In this document: in pieces, positions 17,380-28,628 of the stretch | Layout of the letters: each line of letters starts with the position of its first letter | How positions within the stretch are numbered: position 1 is the first letter of the stretch | Assembly: GCA_965248155.1 (NCBI GenBank) | Contig: CBDFIO010000001.1 | Location: 62,001-126,000 of the forward strand | Length of the DNA stretch: 64,000 bases | Source: RFSX01 sp965248155 | GTDB taxonomy: Bacteria; Bacteroidota; Bacteroidia; Chitinophagales; Saprospiraceae | Reading direction: 5' to 3' | Program-made: the position numbers and the translations under genes | The notes under the pieces: model-generated | The model's database searches: none | Told to the model about the DNA's origin: nothing | The model's input: the letters and a program-made list of their open reading frames with translations, nothing else

Positions 17380-20300
17380 TATAGGGTAACAAATACCCAA
17401 ACGCTCAACCCAGCTTCAACAACACCATATTACCTTGACGCTAACCAGTAATATAGTTCTTGGGTATTTGAGTATAGGGTAACAAATACCCAAACGCTCA
17501 ACCCAGCTTCAACAACACCATATTACCTTGACGCTAACCAGTAATATAGTTCTTGGGTATTTGAGTATAGGGTAACAAATACCCAAACGCTCAACCCAGC
17601 TTCAACAACACCATATTACCTTGACGCTAACCAGTAATATAGTTCTTGGGTATTTGAGTATAGGGTAACAAATACCCAAACGCTCAACCCAGCTTCAACA
17701 ACACCATATTACCTTGACGCTAACCAGTAATATAGTTCTTGGGTATTTGAGTATAGGGTAACAAATACCCAAACGCTCAACCCAGCTTCAACAACACCAT
17801 ATTACCTTGACGCTAACCAGTAATATAGTTCTTGGGTATTTGAGTATAGGGTAACAAATACCCAAACGCTCAACCCAGCTTCAACAACACCATATTACCT
17901 TGACGCTAACCAGTAATATAGTTCTTGGGTATTTGAGTATAGGGTAACAAATACCCAAACGCTCAACCCAGCTTCAACAACACCATATTACCTTGACGCT
18001 AACCAGTAATATAGTTCTTGGGTATTTGAGTATAGGGTAACAAATACCCAAACGCTCAACCCAGCTTCAACAACACCATATTACCTTGACGCTAACCAGT
18101 AATATAGTTCTTGGGTATTTGAGTATAGGGTAACAAATACCCAAACGCTCAACCCAGCTTCAACAACACCATATTACCTTGACGCTAACCAGTAATATAG
18201 TTCTTGGGTATTTGAGTATAGGGTAACAAATACCCAAACGCTCAACCCAGCTTCAACAACACCATATTACCTTGACGCTAACCAGTAATATAGTTCTTGG
18301 GTATTTGAGTATAGGGTAACAAATACCCAAACGCTCAACCCAGCTTCAACAACACCATATTACCTTGACGCTAACCAGTAATATAGTTCTTGGGTATTTG
18401 AGTATAGGGTAACAAATACCCAAACGCTCAACCCAGCTTCAACAACACCATATTACCTTGACGCTAACCAGTAATATAGTTCTTGGGTATTTGAGTATAG
18501 GGTAACAAATACCCAAACGCTCAACCCAGCTTCAACAACACCATATTACCTTGACGCTAACCAGTAATATAGTTCTTGGGTATTTGAGTATAGGGTAACA
18601 AATACCCAAACGCTCAACCCAGCTTCAACAACACCATATTACCTTGACGCTAACCAGTAATATAGTTCTTGGGTATTTGAGTATAGGGTAACAAATACCC
18701 AAACGCTCAACCCAGCTTCAACAACACCATATTACCTTGACGCTAACCAGTAATATAGTTCTTGGGTATTTGAGTATAGGGTAACAAATACCCAAACGCT
18801 CAACCCAGCTTCAACAACACCATATTACCTTGACGCTAACCAGTAATATAGTTCTTGGGTATTTGAGTATAGGGTAACAAATACCCAAACGCTCAACCCA
18901 GCTTCAACAACACCATATTACCTTGACGCTAACCAGTAATATAGTTCTTGGGTATTTGAGTATAGGGTAACAAATACCCAAACGCTCAACCCAGCTTCAA
19001 CAACACCATATTACCTTGACGCTAACCAGTAATATAGTTCTTGGGTATTTGAGTATAGGGTAACAAATACCCAAACGCTCAACCCAGCTTCAACAACACC
19101 ATATTACCTTGACGCTAACCAGTAATATAGTTCTTGGGTATTTGAGTATAGGGTAACAAATACCCAAACGCTCAACCCAGCTTCAACAACACCATATTAC
19201 CTTGACGCTAACCAGTAATATAGTTCTTGGGTATTTGAGTATAGGGTAACAAATACCCAAACGCTCAACCCAGCTTCAACAACACCATATTACCTTGACG
19301 CTAACCAGTAATATAGTTCTTGGGTATTTGAGTATAGGGTAACAAATACCCAAACGCTCAACCCAGCTTCAACAACACCATATTACCTTGACGCTAACCA
19401 GTAATATAGTTCTTGGGTATTTGAGTATAGGGTAACAAATACCCAAACGCTCAACCCAGCTTCAACAACACCATATTACCTTGACGCTAACCAGTAATAT
19501 AGTTCTTGGGTATTTGAGTATAGGGTAACAAATACCCAAACGCTCAACCCAGCTTCAACAACACCATATTACCTTGACGCTAACCAGTAATATAGTTCTT
19601 GGGTATTTGAGTATAGGGTAACAAATACCCAAACGCTCAACCCAGCTTCAACAACACCATATTACCTTGACGCTAACCAGTAATATAGTTCTTGGGTATT
19701 TGAGTATAGGGTAACAAATACCCAAACGCTCAACCCAGCTTCAACAACACCATATTACCTTGACGCTAACCAGTAATATAGTTCTTGGGTATTTGAGTAT
19801 AGGGTAACAAATACCCAAACGCTCAACCCAGCTTCAACAACACCATATTACCTTGACGCTAACCAGTAATATAGTTCTTGGGTATTTGAGTATAGGGTAA
19901 CAAATACCCAAACGCTCAACCCAGCTTCAACAACACCATATTACCTTGACGCTAACCAGTAATATAGTTCTTGGGTATTTGAGTATAGGGTAACAAATAC
20001 CCAAACGCTCAACCCAGCTTCAACAACACCATATTACCTTGACGCTAACCAGTAATATAGTTCTTGGGTATTTGAGTATAGGGTAACAAATACCCAAACG
20101 CTCAACCCAGCTTCAACAACACCATATTACCTTGACGCTAACCAGTAATATAGTTCTTGGGTATTTGAGTATAGGGTAACAAATACCCAAACGCTCAACC
20201 CAGCTTCAACAACACCATATTACCTTGACGCTAACCAGTAATATAGTTCTTGGGTATTTGAGTATAGGGTAACAAATACCCAAACGCTCAACCCAGCTTC

Positions 20301-21285
20301 AACAACACCATATTACCTTGACGCTAACCAGTAATATAGTTCTTGGGTATTTGAGTATAGGGTAACAAATACCCAAACGCTCAACCCAGCTTCAACAACA
20401 CCATATTACCTTGACGCTAACCAGTAATATAGTTCTTGGGTATTTGAGTATAGGGTAACAAATACCCAAACGCTCAACCCAGCTTCAACAACACCATATT
20501 ACCTTGACGCTAACCAGTAATATAGTTCTTGGGTATTTGAGTATAGGGTAACAAATACCCAAACGCTCAACCCAGCTTCAACAACACCATATTACCTTGA
20601 CGCTAACCAGTAATATAGTTCTTGGGTATTTGAGTATAGGGTAACAAATACCCAAACGCTCAACCCAGCTTCAACAACACCATATTACCTTGACGCTAAC
20701 CAGTAATATAGTTCTTGGGTATTTGAGTATAGGGTAACAAATACCCAAACGCTCAACCCAGCTTCAACAACACCATATTACCTTGACGCTAACCAGTAAT
20801 ATAGTTCTTGGGTATTTGAGTATAGGGTAACAAATACCCAAACGCTCAACCCAGCTTCAACAACACCATATTACCTTGACGCTAACCAGTAATATAGTTC
20901 TTGGGTATTTGAGTATAGGGTAACAAATACCCAAACGCTCAACCCAGCTTCAACAACACCATATTACCTTGACGCTAACCAGTAATATAGTTCTTGGGTA
21001 TTTGAGTATAGGGTAACAAATACCCAAACGCTCAACCCAGCTTCAACAACACCATATTACCTTGACGCTAACCAGTAATATAGTTCTTGGGTATTTGAGT
21101 ATAGGGTAACAAATACCCAAACGCTCAACCCAGCTTCAACAACACCATATTACCTTGACGCTAACCAGTAATATAGTTCTTGGGTATTTGAGTATAGGGT
21201 AACAAATACCCAAACGCTCAACCCAGCTTCAACAACACCATATTACCTTGACGCTAACCAGTAATATAGTTCTTGGGTATTTGAG
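17380..21285. repeat. Satellite array: 42 head-to-tail copies of a 93-bp non-coding unit
   Basis: The unit starts TATAGGGTAACAAATACCC and ends TTCTTGGGTATTTGAG. 3906 bp / 93 = exactly 42 units, and the phase is unbroken throughout; every line read by eye is identical. All six frames of the unit contain stops, so it is not coding although 93 is a multiple of three. Two inverted repeats occur per unit: ATATTAC/GTAATAT with a 14-nt loop (CTTGACGCTAACCA), and TTGGGTATTTG/CAAATACCCAA spanning the unit junction with a 12-nt loop. GC is about 40 percent with more C than G (23 to 14), higher than the surrounding DNA. Confidence 0.97.
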
Positions 21286-21704
21286 TAAGTTAGAAACGTT
21301 TAACTCTTCTTTCCCCTTAGGGGGAGAAGATAGTTTATGTTAGTAGAAGTTAATTGTTTAGGAATTTTCTAGGTTCCCGAAAATTACAGTTTTCAAAAGT
21401 TAGTTAACAATGAGGCTATAAAAGCCTCATTAAAGTTCAAAGTTCCTAATTGGATAACCACTTAGTTAAAGTTAACTTTGTGTTCTAGTAACTATCTAGT
21501 TATCAATAGTTTACATAGACCACTGGTGTTTGATCTGGGCTTAGTTAAACATGTTCCTAGGTATTTTCCAAAGAGCACTAAAGCGCCACCAGATTGAATC
21601 TAGTGAGGTCTGGAGACACTCTAATGGCATCATATGTACGTTGGATAATTTAAAAGAATTATCTTAATGAGTGACAACATCTTATAACATTAAAATTTAC
21701 TGTT
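21286..21704. other. Intergenic region after the array, with two hairpins
   Basis: No gene is seen. A C4/G5-centred hairpin (TTCCCCTTAGGGGGAG) is at about 21311-21326, and a perfect 8-bp stem AATGAGGC/GCCTCATT with a 7-nt loop at 21409-21431 looks like a terminator, although only short A/T runs follow. Several GTTAGTTAAC-like short motifs recur between 21290 and 21550. Confidence 0.5.
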
Positions 21705-21857
21705 ATGCCTCAAAGAACACAAGTAAGTTTTACAACTTTCAACCTTTATAACTTACACTTACCAGGAGAAAGAATTTATAGAGACTCTGACGGATGGAAT
21801 ACCCAAGAGTACAATAAAAAGATTGATTGGACTTCCAGAGTCGTGAAGAGATTAGAT
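21705..21857 (+). pseudogene. 5' fragment of an endonuclease/exonuclease/phosphatase-family gene
   Basis: About 51 codons from ATG 21705: TQVSFTTFNLYNLHLPGER, then NTQEYNKKIDWTSRVVKRLD. This is the opening strand (TFNLYNL, with the metal-site Asn) and first helix of EEP-superfamily hydrolases. IS3 copy B cuts it at 21857, and the frame ends with the IS-derived tail CRSSNQSGQ. The remainder of the gene is not in the window. Confidence 0.65.
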
Positions 21858-21897
21858 TGTAGGTCTTCAAACCAAAGTGGACAATAAGTGAATAAAA

Positions 21898-22881
21898 TTA
21901 AGTTACACTTTTAAAAGTTAAATTGAAATATTTTTGTCTGCGTTTTTTAAATGTTTTGTGTTTACATAATTTTCTTCTCTTCAGTTTTTCTTCTTTTAAT
22001 CCATAATAAACATCTGCTGGTGTCAAGTTTTGTAAAGATTCATGATATCTGTGATGGTTATAATATTTTACAAATTGTGAAAGACGAAAACTCAATTCAC
22101 CTGGGCTGTAATAATGATCCAGTTTAATTACATTTTTCATCGTTCTGTGATACCTTTCAATCTTGCCTTGCGTTTGAGGATGACCAGGTCTTCCTCTCAC
22201 ATGTTTAATTTTGTAATCATCCAAATAAGAGCTCAACTCTTGACTTAAATAACAAGATCCATTATCAGATAATAACTTAGGCGGTTTATTCAAATTTACA
22301 TTTGAATGGTTTAATGCCTGATTCAAAGTATTTTTTACATCAAGGGTTTTCATCGTTGAGCACAACTCCCAACTTATAATGTACCTAGAATAATCATCTA
22401 ATATAGTCGATAGGTAATACCATCCCCAGCCAATGATTTTGAAATAAGTAAAATCAGTTTGCCACATTTGATTGACAGTTGTTGTTTTGTCTTTAAATTC
22501 ATCTGCGGCAGATATCAGATCATAATGAGGAGGGTTTATCAGTCCAGCAGATTTCAATATTCTGTAAACACTGCTTTCGCTTATAAAGTATTGATTCTCA
22601 TCAGTATACCTGCAAGCCAATTCTCTACAAGAAAGCTCTGAAACTTCCAGTGCCAGATTCAATATATTAGACCTGATCCGATCAGGAATCTTGTTCCAGT
22701 AATGCTTCCTTGTACTTTTCTTTTCCTCTAATCCTACAATTCCATTTTCCCGATATTTCTTATACCAGTTGTAAAAGGTTGATTTGTGAATACCAATTTC
22801 CTTGAGAGTTCTTCTAACACTCCATTCGGATTGCTCAACCAGCCTAATCAGTTCCATCTTTTCTTTTGCTGTAAATCGCAT
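21898..22881 (-). CDS. IS3-family OrfB transposase (copy B)
   Basis: 327 aa and intact, with all three rve blocks (QTDFTYF, LSDNGSCY, QGKIERYHRT). It carries the YRENGIVGLEE variant typical of copies B, C and D. Reached from OrfA through the A7 run by a likely -1 frameshift. Confidence 0.9.
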   Translation of the reverse strand: MRFTAKEKMELIRLVEQSEWSVRRTLKEIGIHKSTFYNWYKKYRENGIVGLEEKKSTRKHYWNKIPDRIRSNILNLALEVSELSCRELACRYTDENQYFISESSVYRILKSAGLINPPHYDLISAADEFKDKTTTVNQMWQTDFTYFKIIGWGWYYLSTILDDYSRYIISWELCSTMKTLDVKNTLNQALNHSNVNLNKPPKLLSDNGSCYLSQELSSYLDDYKIKHVRGRPGHPQTQGKIERYHRTMKNVIKLDHYYSPGELSFRLSQFVKYYNHHRYHESLQNLTPADVYYGLKEEKLKRRKLCKHKTFKKRRQKYFNLTFKSVT

Positions 22882-22895
22882 ATACTTCTTGAATT

Positions 22896-23246
22896 TTATT
22901 TTACTCCATTCAAGCTTTTTTTAAGCACACGATTTTTTAGAGTAAGTTCTGCTACTACCTCTTTAAGGTCTTGATTTTCTGTCTTTAGATGTTGAACTTC
23001 TGAAGTGTTGGCTTCACGTTCTGTGTCTCCCTTTAAACGTTTCTTCCCTGCTTCCATGAAATCTTTACTCCACTTATAATATAGTGGTTGTGAAATCTCT
23101 TCTCTTCTACAAAGAGAAGCAACACTTTGTTCTCCTCTTAATCCTTCAATGACTATTCTAATCTTTTCTTCTGTAGAAAATTTACGTCTTGTCCTTCTTT
23201 TTACATCTCGGACATAAGATTCTGCTGATTTGTTTTTCTTGTTCAT
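22896..23246 (-). CDS. IS3-family OrfA (copy B)
   Basis: 116 aa and intact (MNKKNKSAESYVRD...): HTH in the first 60 residues, leucine-zipper-like coiled coil VQHLKTENQDLKEVVAEL near the C-terminus. The tyrosine codon mutated in copy A is normal here. Confidence 0.9.
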   Translation of the reverse strand: MNKKNKSAESYVRDVKRRTRRKFSTEEKIRIVIEGLRGEQSVASLCRREEISQPLYYKWSKDFMEAGKKRLKGDTEREANTSEVQHLKTENQDLKEVVAELTLKNRVLKKSLNGVK

Positions 23247-23504
23247 AATAAAGTGAATTTAATAGTTATGTATAACTTAATTTTATTCACTTAATGGTCC
23301 ACTTTTATTTGACGATTTACATATAATTGATTCGTATTGGTTAAAATTTTGAGATGTCAAATACTAGTCATTAAGTTTAATTTGAATTGAATCATTTTGT
23401 TATGCTAATCAAAGCTTTATAACTATTTGAAAATCATTTCAAACTATTCTAACTCAATAGAATATCTAAATTGTTTTACCATATAGTTTACCTATAACAA
23501 GGTA

Positions 23505-24125
23505 TTACTGAATAGTATATACCAATTCAGGACGATAAACTGCTAATGTATCCCCGGCCATATATATGCTATCCATAATGGCTTGCTGGTATGTACTCCA
23601 TAAACCATATGATGTTGCTTCTTGAACTCCTTCTTGATAAATTGAAAAATCTGTAACTTGAGATATGTCTAAAGGAGAAGCTCTTGTGATCTCCATTATA
23701 AACCTTAGTTCATCAAAATTATTTAATGGCCTTTTCACAACTAGCCCGATATTATCAAATATAATGTGCGTAGAGATGGCAGAGTAAGAAAAAATGGATT
23801 CCTGGATTTGATTTAAATTTTCAAATGTGAATTTCACTTCATTATCACTAATTATTTCAATAGTCTCAAAATAATTTATCCCTGGAACATCATAGAATTC
23901 TTGAACTAAGTCTATTATTTCGCTCTGTGTCTTTAATAGTGGTCCATTATAATCTTCAATTTCAGGATTAAGAATATCATCCCTTATCACTACATGTAAC
24001 TGTTCTCCTGCCTCAATGTGGGAAAAAGTATAAACTTTAGGGTACTCATCCGATTCACAAGATGATAAACATATACTTAAAACACATGCAACTAATAGAA
24101 TCTTTGTTGACTTTAAAATTATCAT
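23505..24125 (-). CDS. Hypothetical lipoprotein
   Basis: 206 aa. The signal ILLVACVLSICLSSCESD carries a lipobox (LSSC), so the protein should be lipidated, probably on the cell surface or outer membrane. The rest is acidic and beta-rich with no recognised domain. Its ATG overlaps the stop of the 1494-aa adhesin-like gene (ATGA at 24122-24125), so the two are coupled and probably cooperate, for example as a surface anchor or accessory factor. Function unknown. Confidence 0.7.
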   Translation of the reverse strand: MIILKSTKILLVACVLSICLSSCESDEYPKVYTFSHIEAGEQLHVVIRDDILNPEIEDYNGPLLKTQSEIIDLVQEFYDVPGINYFETIEIISDNEVKFTFENLNQIQESIFSYSAISTHIIFDNIGLVVKRPLNNFDELRFIMEITRASPLDISQVTDFSIYQEGVQEATSYGLWSTYQQAIMDSIYMAGDTLAVYRPELVYTIQ

Positions 24126-27100
24126 TCCACTATAATTTTATCACTTAAAATATTCTCGCCGAAATCATCTTTAATATAAGTAAAATAAATTCCAGATTCT
24201 AAAAATGAAACGTCAATTTTAGTACTAGTGGCTTCTAAATCTATTGTAAATACTTTCTTACCGATTGAAGAAATAATTGAGAAATTATAACCAGATGAGA
24301 AATTTATTTTATTCGATTGGATTGTTAAATAGTTATTAACAGGGTTCGGGAATATATTGAACTTAAACTTATCAGTTAAATGTAATGATTCGTCAATTCC
24401 AGTGGTTTCAGATTCAGAGTTTGAAACATCTTTGTATTCCAGAATATTCGCTGTGAAGTAACTAGTAAAGGAATGACTATAACCTGGGTCAAAGTTCAAA
24501 ACACTTACATCTCCAATTTTAGTAACAAATTTATTTGTTCTAATGTCTCCTCCTATGAAAATAATATTATTGAAACCAAAGAAATCTCGACATTCTTCAT
24601 TTCCATCAGTACCAAATAAATTAATTTCTGTTTCTAAACCATCATATGAGTATTGAATTAAAAAGATGTCATTGGCCCCACGGGGAACATAGTTGAAATT
24701 TTCATATACAAATGAATTTATTAAGTTACCAGCAATAAAGACCTGATCATTATTGTCTATATGAATTTTAGGGATAAATCTAGAAAATGAAGGTGCATCA
24801 AAATTTTTACTCCAATCTATGATTCCATTTGTTACTTTCAATAATATAATATTCGACCCAGAATTATTGTTAAACACCATAGTATTATTATACCTAATAG
24901 ATCCTTTTCCTTTCAGTAGAAAGTATTTGGAACTGTCTTTTTCTGCATAATGGATCAAATCCATTAATCCGTTGGTTCTTAATTTGTCCTCAATTGTTAC
25001 AACACCTGAGTTATCGAAACTTGCTATAATGTTATATCCTTTTGGGTAGTTAGTGTACGTAACATTATCAATTTCGCAAAAATGAAATGTTTGTGTCAAT
25101 CTGTAACAAATATGATTACTACTTGTACCTAATGGCATCCTCCTTGTCCCAGATGCTTTAACGGATGATATAAAGTTTCCGTATTTATCAACAAATATAT
25201 TTTCAACCGTATTTGGTGAGCTAGTTGATGATATTAGCTGATTGTTATAATATAATGATCCAGAATAAGAAATCTTAATTTGGAAATTGGAGTCAATCCG
25301 TATTAAATCAAGCGGAGTAATATTTCCTGAGCTGTAAATATCTATTTCGTCGAATCCAGTCGGATTTTCGAAATATGCAATATATGATGAAGAAGACCCT
25401 TCTACTTCACTTATTGCTGTCCTAAACCCATTAAATGGATCAGAATCATAAAACAAAACATTATCAAAATCAACTAATTCTCTTTTTGAATTTGTAAGAG
25501 TTTGAAATTTCACAGACTGGCCTACAGACGAAAGTAAATTAGGAGTTGAAATCCCAACTTGTTGTTGGGTGAAACCAAATCTTATAAAATGATCATCATA
25601 AGGTGAATTAAAAATAATTTGATGAGCATAGTAGCCTTGTAAGTTTTTTTCACCAGTGTTACCAAATGGATTTGTAAAAGGGAAAAATACCGGTTCATAG
25701 GGAAGACAATAATCCTCTGTTCCTTCACCACATTCATTTGGACATAAAAGTAAAATACCAACTTGGTCACTATTTCCATCATACCAAGGTAATGGATTGC
25801 AATAAGATCCAAATTGGAATCCATCAATCTCAATTTGGTCAATTGGCCCGCATTCATCAGCAGGGAAAATCTCTTCCACAATGGTATAGTCATCTGGACA
25901 TACAACTGCATAAGAACAATATATTTCTGGGGCCCAGTTTGCTTCTTCCTCATTTCCATCTAACGACAACATCAGATGGTGCAAATCAGAATTAAAAAAA
26001 TCTGGGTCCAAAGCTATCTCCTCATAGTTCTGAGCGACTTGGAATAATGAAACTTGGATCGGTGTGCAATCATCTTCATCTTCATCCCAATCTTTATCAT
26101 TGTAAATAGAAATATAATCTGGATATCCATCTAATCCACAAACAATGAAGTCTTGATTAAATATTCCTAAGAATCCACTGCAGAAAAATTTCACGCACCC
26201 TGGCATCCCCGGAATATTATCATCATATCCAGTCCATGTACCACCAAATTCACCTAAGCCCCTTGCATTGTAACACAATGGATTATTAGGACAATACCTA
26301 ACTACTCTACACGGATCTGATAAAACATTTGTGAATATTGGTGTCTGACCAGCCAAACATGAATATTCAAGCTGCCAAATTGCTCCAACTCTTCCCCATA
26401 TTGGTTCTACATCTCTTGATGCGATAACAGTTCCTTCACAATGATATTCAACTGATCCACAATCTAAGCTTAATCCTTGCTCACAGTCTAGAGCATTAAA
26501 ATCAATTTCTGCCTGCAATTCAATTGGGGTGGACAATCCATGACAAACAAGATCATATTCGCACATATAGGCATCATCATGTACCTGACCTTCAATTATA
26601 GCATTATGATGTCCTGTATATACTCTATCCCAAGATTCTTCCCCGAGATTAAATGTAAAAGGGTAATAACACCCATTTCCATTATCAATCCAAAAAGTTA
26701 ATTCCTCATCTCCAGGTAAATCTGTTAGATTTATAACTACAGGATCTATTGTAACATCAACAATTACTGGGAAAGGAGGACAATCTATGCATGGCCCAAA
26801 ATCATAAGTAATAGTTATAGGGTCATTGTCAGGATTATTAATTTGAAGGTTAATCCATCCGTCTTCAATTCCTTCACAAGCGTCACCTCTATCTAATTCT
26901 TCAACAAAAGTGAGTTCATAACTGACACTTTCAGTACATCCTAATACATCCGTAACTGTGACTGTATATGTAGTCCCAAAATTTAAACTTGTTAAAACAT
27001 TTGTTGTCGAACCCTCATCCCATAAATAAGAATATGGTGGGTTATCACCAGAGACAATAGCTGTTAATGTACTAGTCCCATCGCAGATTAGGTCAGCATC

Positions 27101-28606
27101 AATAACAATATCTAATAGATATGGATCTACTTCGAATTCAAATTCCTGAGTGTTGCAATTTGTAGCATATATAAAAGTGTAGGTTCCAGGAGGAATATCA
27201 TATCTATTCCTTATCCCATCAATATTAGGTTCATCTTCCCAATAAGCATATATTGAATTTTGATCACTTTCTGCTCCATCATAACTAAATTCAATGCTAC
27301 CTTCTGAATCATGGCTACAAGTCTTTTTGATAACAATGTCAGATATTTCTATCTCTGATTGAGTTTCAACTGTATAAGTATTAACAGTTTGACATCCACT
27401 AGTTGGATCAGTTATAGTTACTGTATACTCCCCTGTTCCAAGGTTAGAATTAATAAATGAAGTTGAACCATTAGACCAGTTATAGCTCAAGAATGGGTTA
27501 AAGATAGTAATGCTACCTTCGTTAGATTGAGGACTACATGAATTAATTATTGAAACAATTGGATTTAAAAAATCATCACAAAAGCAGTCTGTTTCTAAAT
27601 CAAAAGACTCGATAATTTCTTCACATGAATTAGTAATAGTTACACTATAAATACCAGCTACTAAATTTAATCTTTCGTTAGATCCATAACCTATATCATT
27701 CCATAAGTAAGTGACATTCCCATTTTTCCCATTTACTTCAAAAAAGATACTTCCATCTTCAGGTAGATTTCCTGAAGCATCAACAGGGCAAGGCTTTTCA
27801 AGTTCTAGACTATAAATGTAAAAATCATCTCTAACTCCTATTTCAAAACATTCTGTAGCATCGCAATTTGTTTTTGGTGAGGAAATCGTTACACAATATG
27901 TACCCTCTTCCAAATTGTTAATATAGTTGGTCGTTTGAACAGGATCTGTATCCCAAATATAATCCCAACTTTGATGTCCATTTATTGTTATTGAACCGTT
28001 TGATTCTCCTTCTGTACAAACATGTGAGACAAAAGTCGAATAATCTATTGTAGAAGGTACTTCAAAAGTGTTTATTCCCGAACACCCATTATCATCTGTA
28101 ACGGTTACATAATATTCACCATTCCCAACTGAAGAAATATCCTGAGTTGTAGAACCATTACTCCAATTAAAAGAATAAGGTTGTACCCCTCCAGTGATAC
28201 TAATCTCAACTGATCCATCATAAACACATGATGGGGTAATTAATGTGGCACTCATCAAAATTTCACTATCTATAGTTGCACACATATCTAAAAAAACTGT
28301 TGTGGATAAATCAATTATTACTTCGTAATCTCCAATATCTAAATTATTGATTAATATGCTAGATGATGTCATTGAAAAAGTCCCATAATCCCCATTGTCA
28401 ATATTTTCATACTCACCACCAAAAGGTAGAGAGTAAATGTTTGGATCATAGTTAATCTGAATCAACATCGTGCCTGTCAATTCGCCAAAACATGTATTTG
28501 AGGTTGAGATACTTCCAGATTGTGCAAATAAATCATTTACATTAAACAGTATGGTAAATAATATGGCTAAGCTTAGAGTTGAATTAATGTGTTTGAAATT
28601 GCTCAT
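24122..28606 (-). CDS. Large SprB-repeat surface protein with T9SS sorting tail
   Basis: 1494 aa. Signal peptide (LAILFTILFNVNDLFAQ), then at least five SprB-type repeats of about 85 residues with the hallmark SFNWSNGSTTQDI..GEYYVTVTD-NGC pattern (also YNWSNGSTSFI, YLWDEGSTTNVL), a cysteine-rich middle (CPNECGEGTEDYC), a beta-propeller-like region and a C-terminal type IX secretion domain (FNIFPNPVNNYLTIQSN...KIIVE). SprB-like proteins are surface adhesins moved by gliding motors or used for attachment. It is cargo within the integrative element and bracketed by inverted IS3 copies, which is unusual for such a gene. Confidence 0.88.
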   Translation of the reverse strand: MSNFKHINSTLSLAILFTILFNVNDLFAQSGSISTSNTCFGELTGTMLIQINYDPNIYSLPFGGEYENIDNGDYGTFSMTSSSILINNLDIGDYEVIIDLSTTVFLDMCATIDSEILMSATLITPSCVYDGSVEISITGGVQPYSFNWSNGSTTQDISSVGNGEYYVTVTDDNGCSGINTFEVPSTIDYSTFVSHVCTEGESNGSITINGHQSWDYIWDTDPVQTTNYINNLEEGTYCVTISSPKTNCDATECFEIGVRDDFYIYSLELEKPCPVDASGNLPEDGSIFFEVNGKNGNVTYLWNDIGYGSNERLNLVAGIYSVTITNSCEEIIESFDLETDCFCDDFLNPIVSIINSCSPQSNEGSITIFNPFLSYNWSNGSTSFINSNLGTGEYTVTITDPTSGCQTVNTYTVETQSEIEISDIVIKKTCSHDSEGSIEFSYDGAESDQNSIYAYWEDEPNIDGIRNRYDIPPGTYTFIYATNCNTQEFEFEVDPYLLDIVIDADLICDGTSTLTAIVSGDNPPYSYLWDEGSTTNVLTSLNFGTTYTVTVTDVLGCTESVSYELTFVEELDRGDACEGIEDGWINLQINNPDNDPITITYDFGPCIDCPPFPVIVDVTIDPVVINLTDLPGDEELTFWIDNGNGCYYPFTFNLGEESWDRVYTGHHNAIIEGQVHDDAYMCEYDLVCHGLSTPIELQAEIDFNALDCEQGLSLDCGSVEYHCEGTVIASRDVEPIWGRVGAIWQLEYSCLAGQTPIFTNVLSDPCRVVRYCPNNPLCYNARGLGEFGGTWTGYDDNIPGMPGCVKFFCSGFLGIFNQDFIVCGLDGYPDYISIYNDKDWDEDEDDCTPIQVSLFQVAQNYEEIALDPDFFNSDLHHLMLSLDGNEEEANWAPEIYCSYAVVCPDDYTIVEEIFPADECGPIDQIEIDGFQFGSYCNPLPWYDGNSDQVGILLLCPNECGEGTEDYCLPYEPVFFPFTNPFGNTGEKNLQGYYAHQIIFNSPYDDHFIRFGFTQQQVGISTPNLLSSVGQSVKFQTLTNSKRELVDFDNVLFYDSDPFNGFRTAISEVEGSSSSYIAYFENPTGFDEIDIYSSGNITPLDLIRIDSNFQIKISYSGSLYYNNQLISSTSSPNTVENIFVDKYGNFISSVKASGTRRMPLGTSSNHICYRLTQTFHFCEIDNVTYTNYPKGYNIIASFDNSGVVTIEDKLRTNGLMDLIHYAEKDSSKYFLLKGKGSIRYNNTMVFNNNSGSNIILLKVTNGIIDWSKNFDAPSFSRFIPKIHIDNNDQVFIAGNLINSFVYENFNYVPRGANDIFLIQYSYDGLETEINLFGTDGNEECRDFFGFNNIIFIGGDIRTNKFVTKIGDVSVLNFDPGYSHSFTSYFTANILEYKDVSNSESETTGIDESLHLTDKFKFNIFPNPVNNYLTIQSNKINFSSGYNFSIISSIGKKVFTIDLEATSTKIDVSFLESGIYFTYIKDDFGENILSDKIIVE

Positions 28607-28628
28607 TTTTGATTTTAGTTTTACATTA

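Larger units (their letters stand above)
21858..23321 (-). mobile_element. IS3-family element, copy B (complete, 1464 bp)
   Basis: Ends TGTAGGTCTTC (21858) and ...GACGATTTACA (23321). No clear target duplication: GAT before, TAT after. It is inverted relative to copy C (31211-32674), so 23322-31210 is bracketed by 1464-bp inverted repeats. OrfB differs from the other copies by LSFRLSQF for LSFPLSQF and NHSNVN for NHPNVN. Confidence 0.93.

Noticed and set aside
17380..21285. CRISPR array
   Set aside because: Units are head to tail with no variable spacers and no cas genes. The repeat is 93 bp with internal hairpins.
17380..21285. Coding repeat protein, since 93 is a multiple of three
   Set aside because: Each of the six frames of the unit contains a stop (for example CAG-TAA, GGG-TAA and TAG on the plus strand; TGT-TGA, AGG-TAA and GGT-TAG on the minus strand).
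17380..21285. Integron cassette or attC array
   Set aside because: GCTCAAC resembles a core-site half, but no matching GTTRRRY partner, no cassettes between units and no IntI-type integrase are present.
22786..22974. Antisense frames across the IS copies (62-aa MNTNFLESSSN, 60-aa MPHLIDSCC and others)
   Set aside because: They repeat identically in each IS copy opposite transposase codons and have no independent signals.
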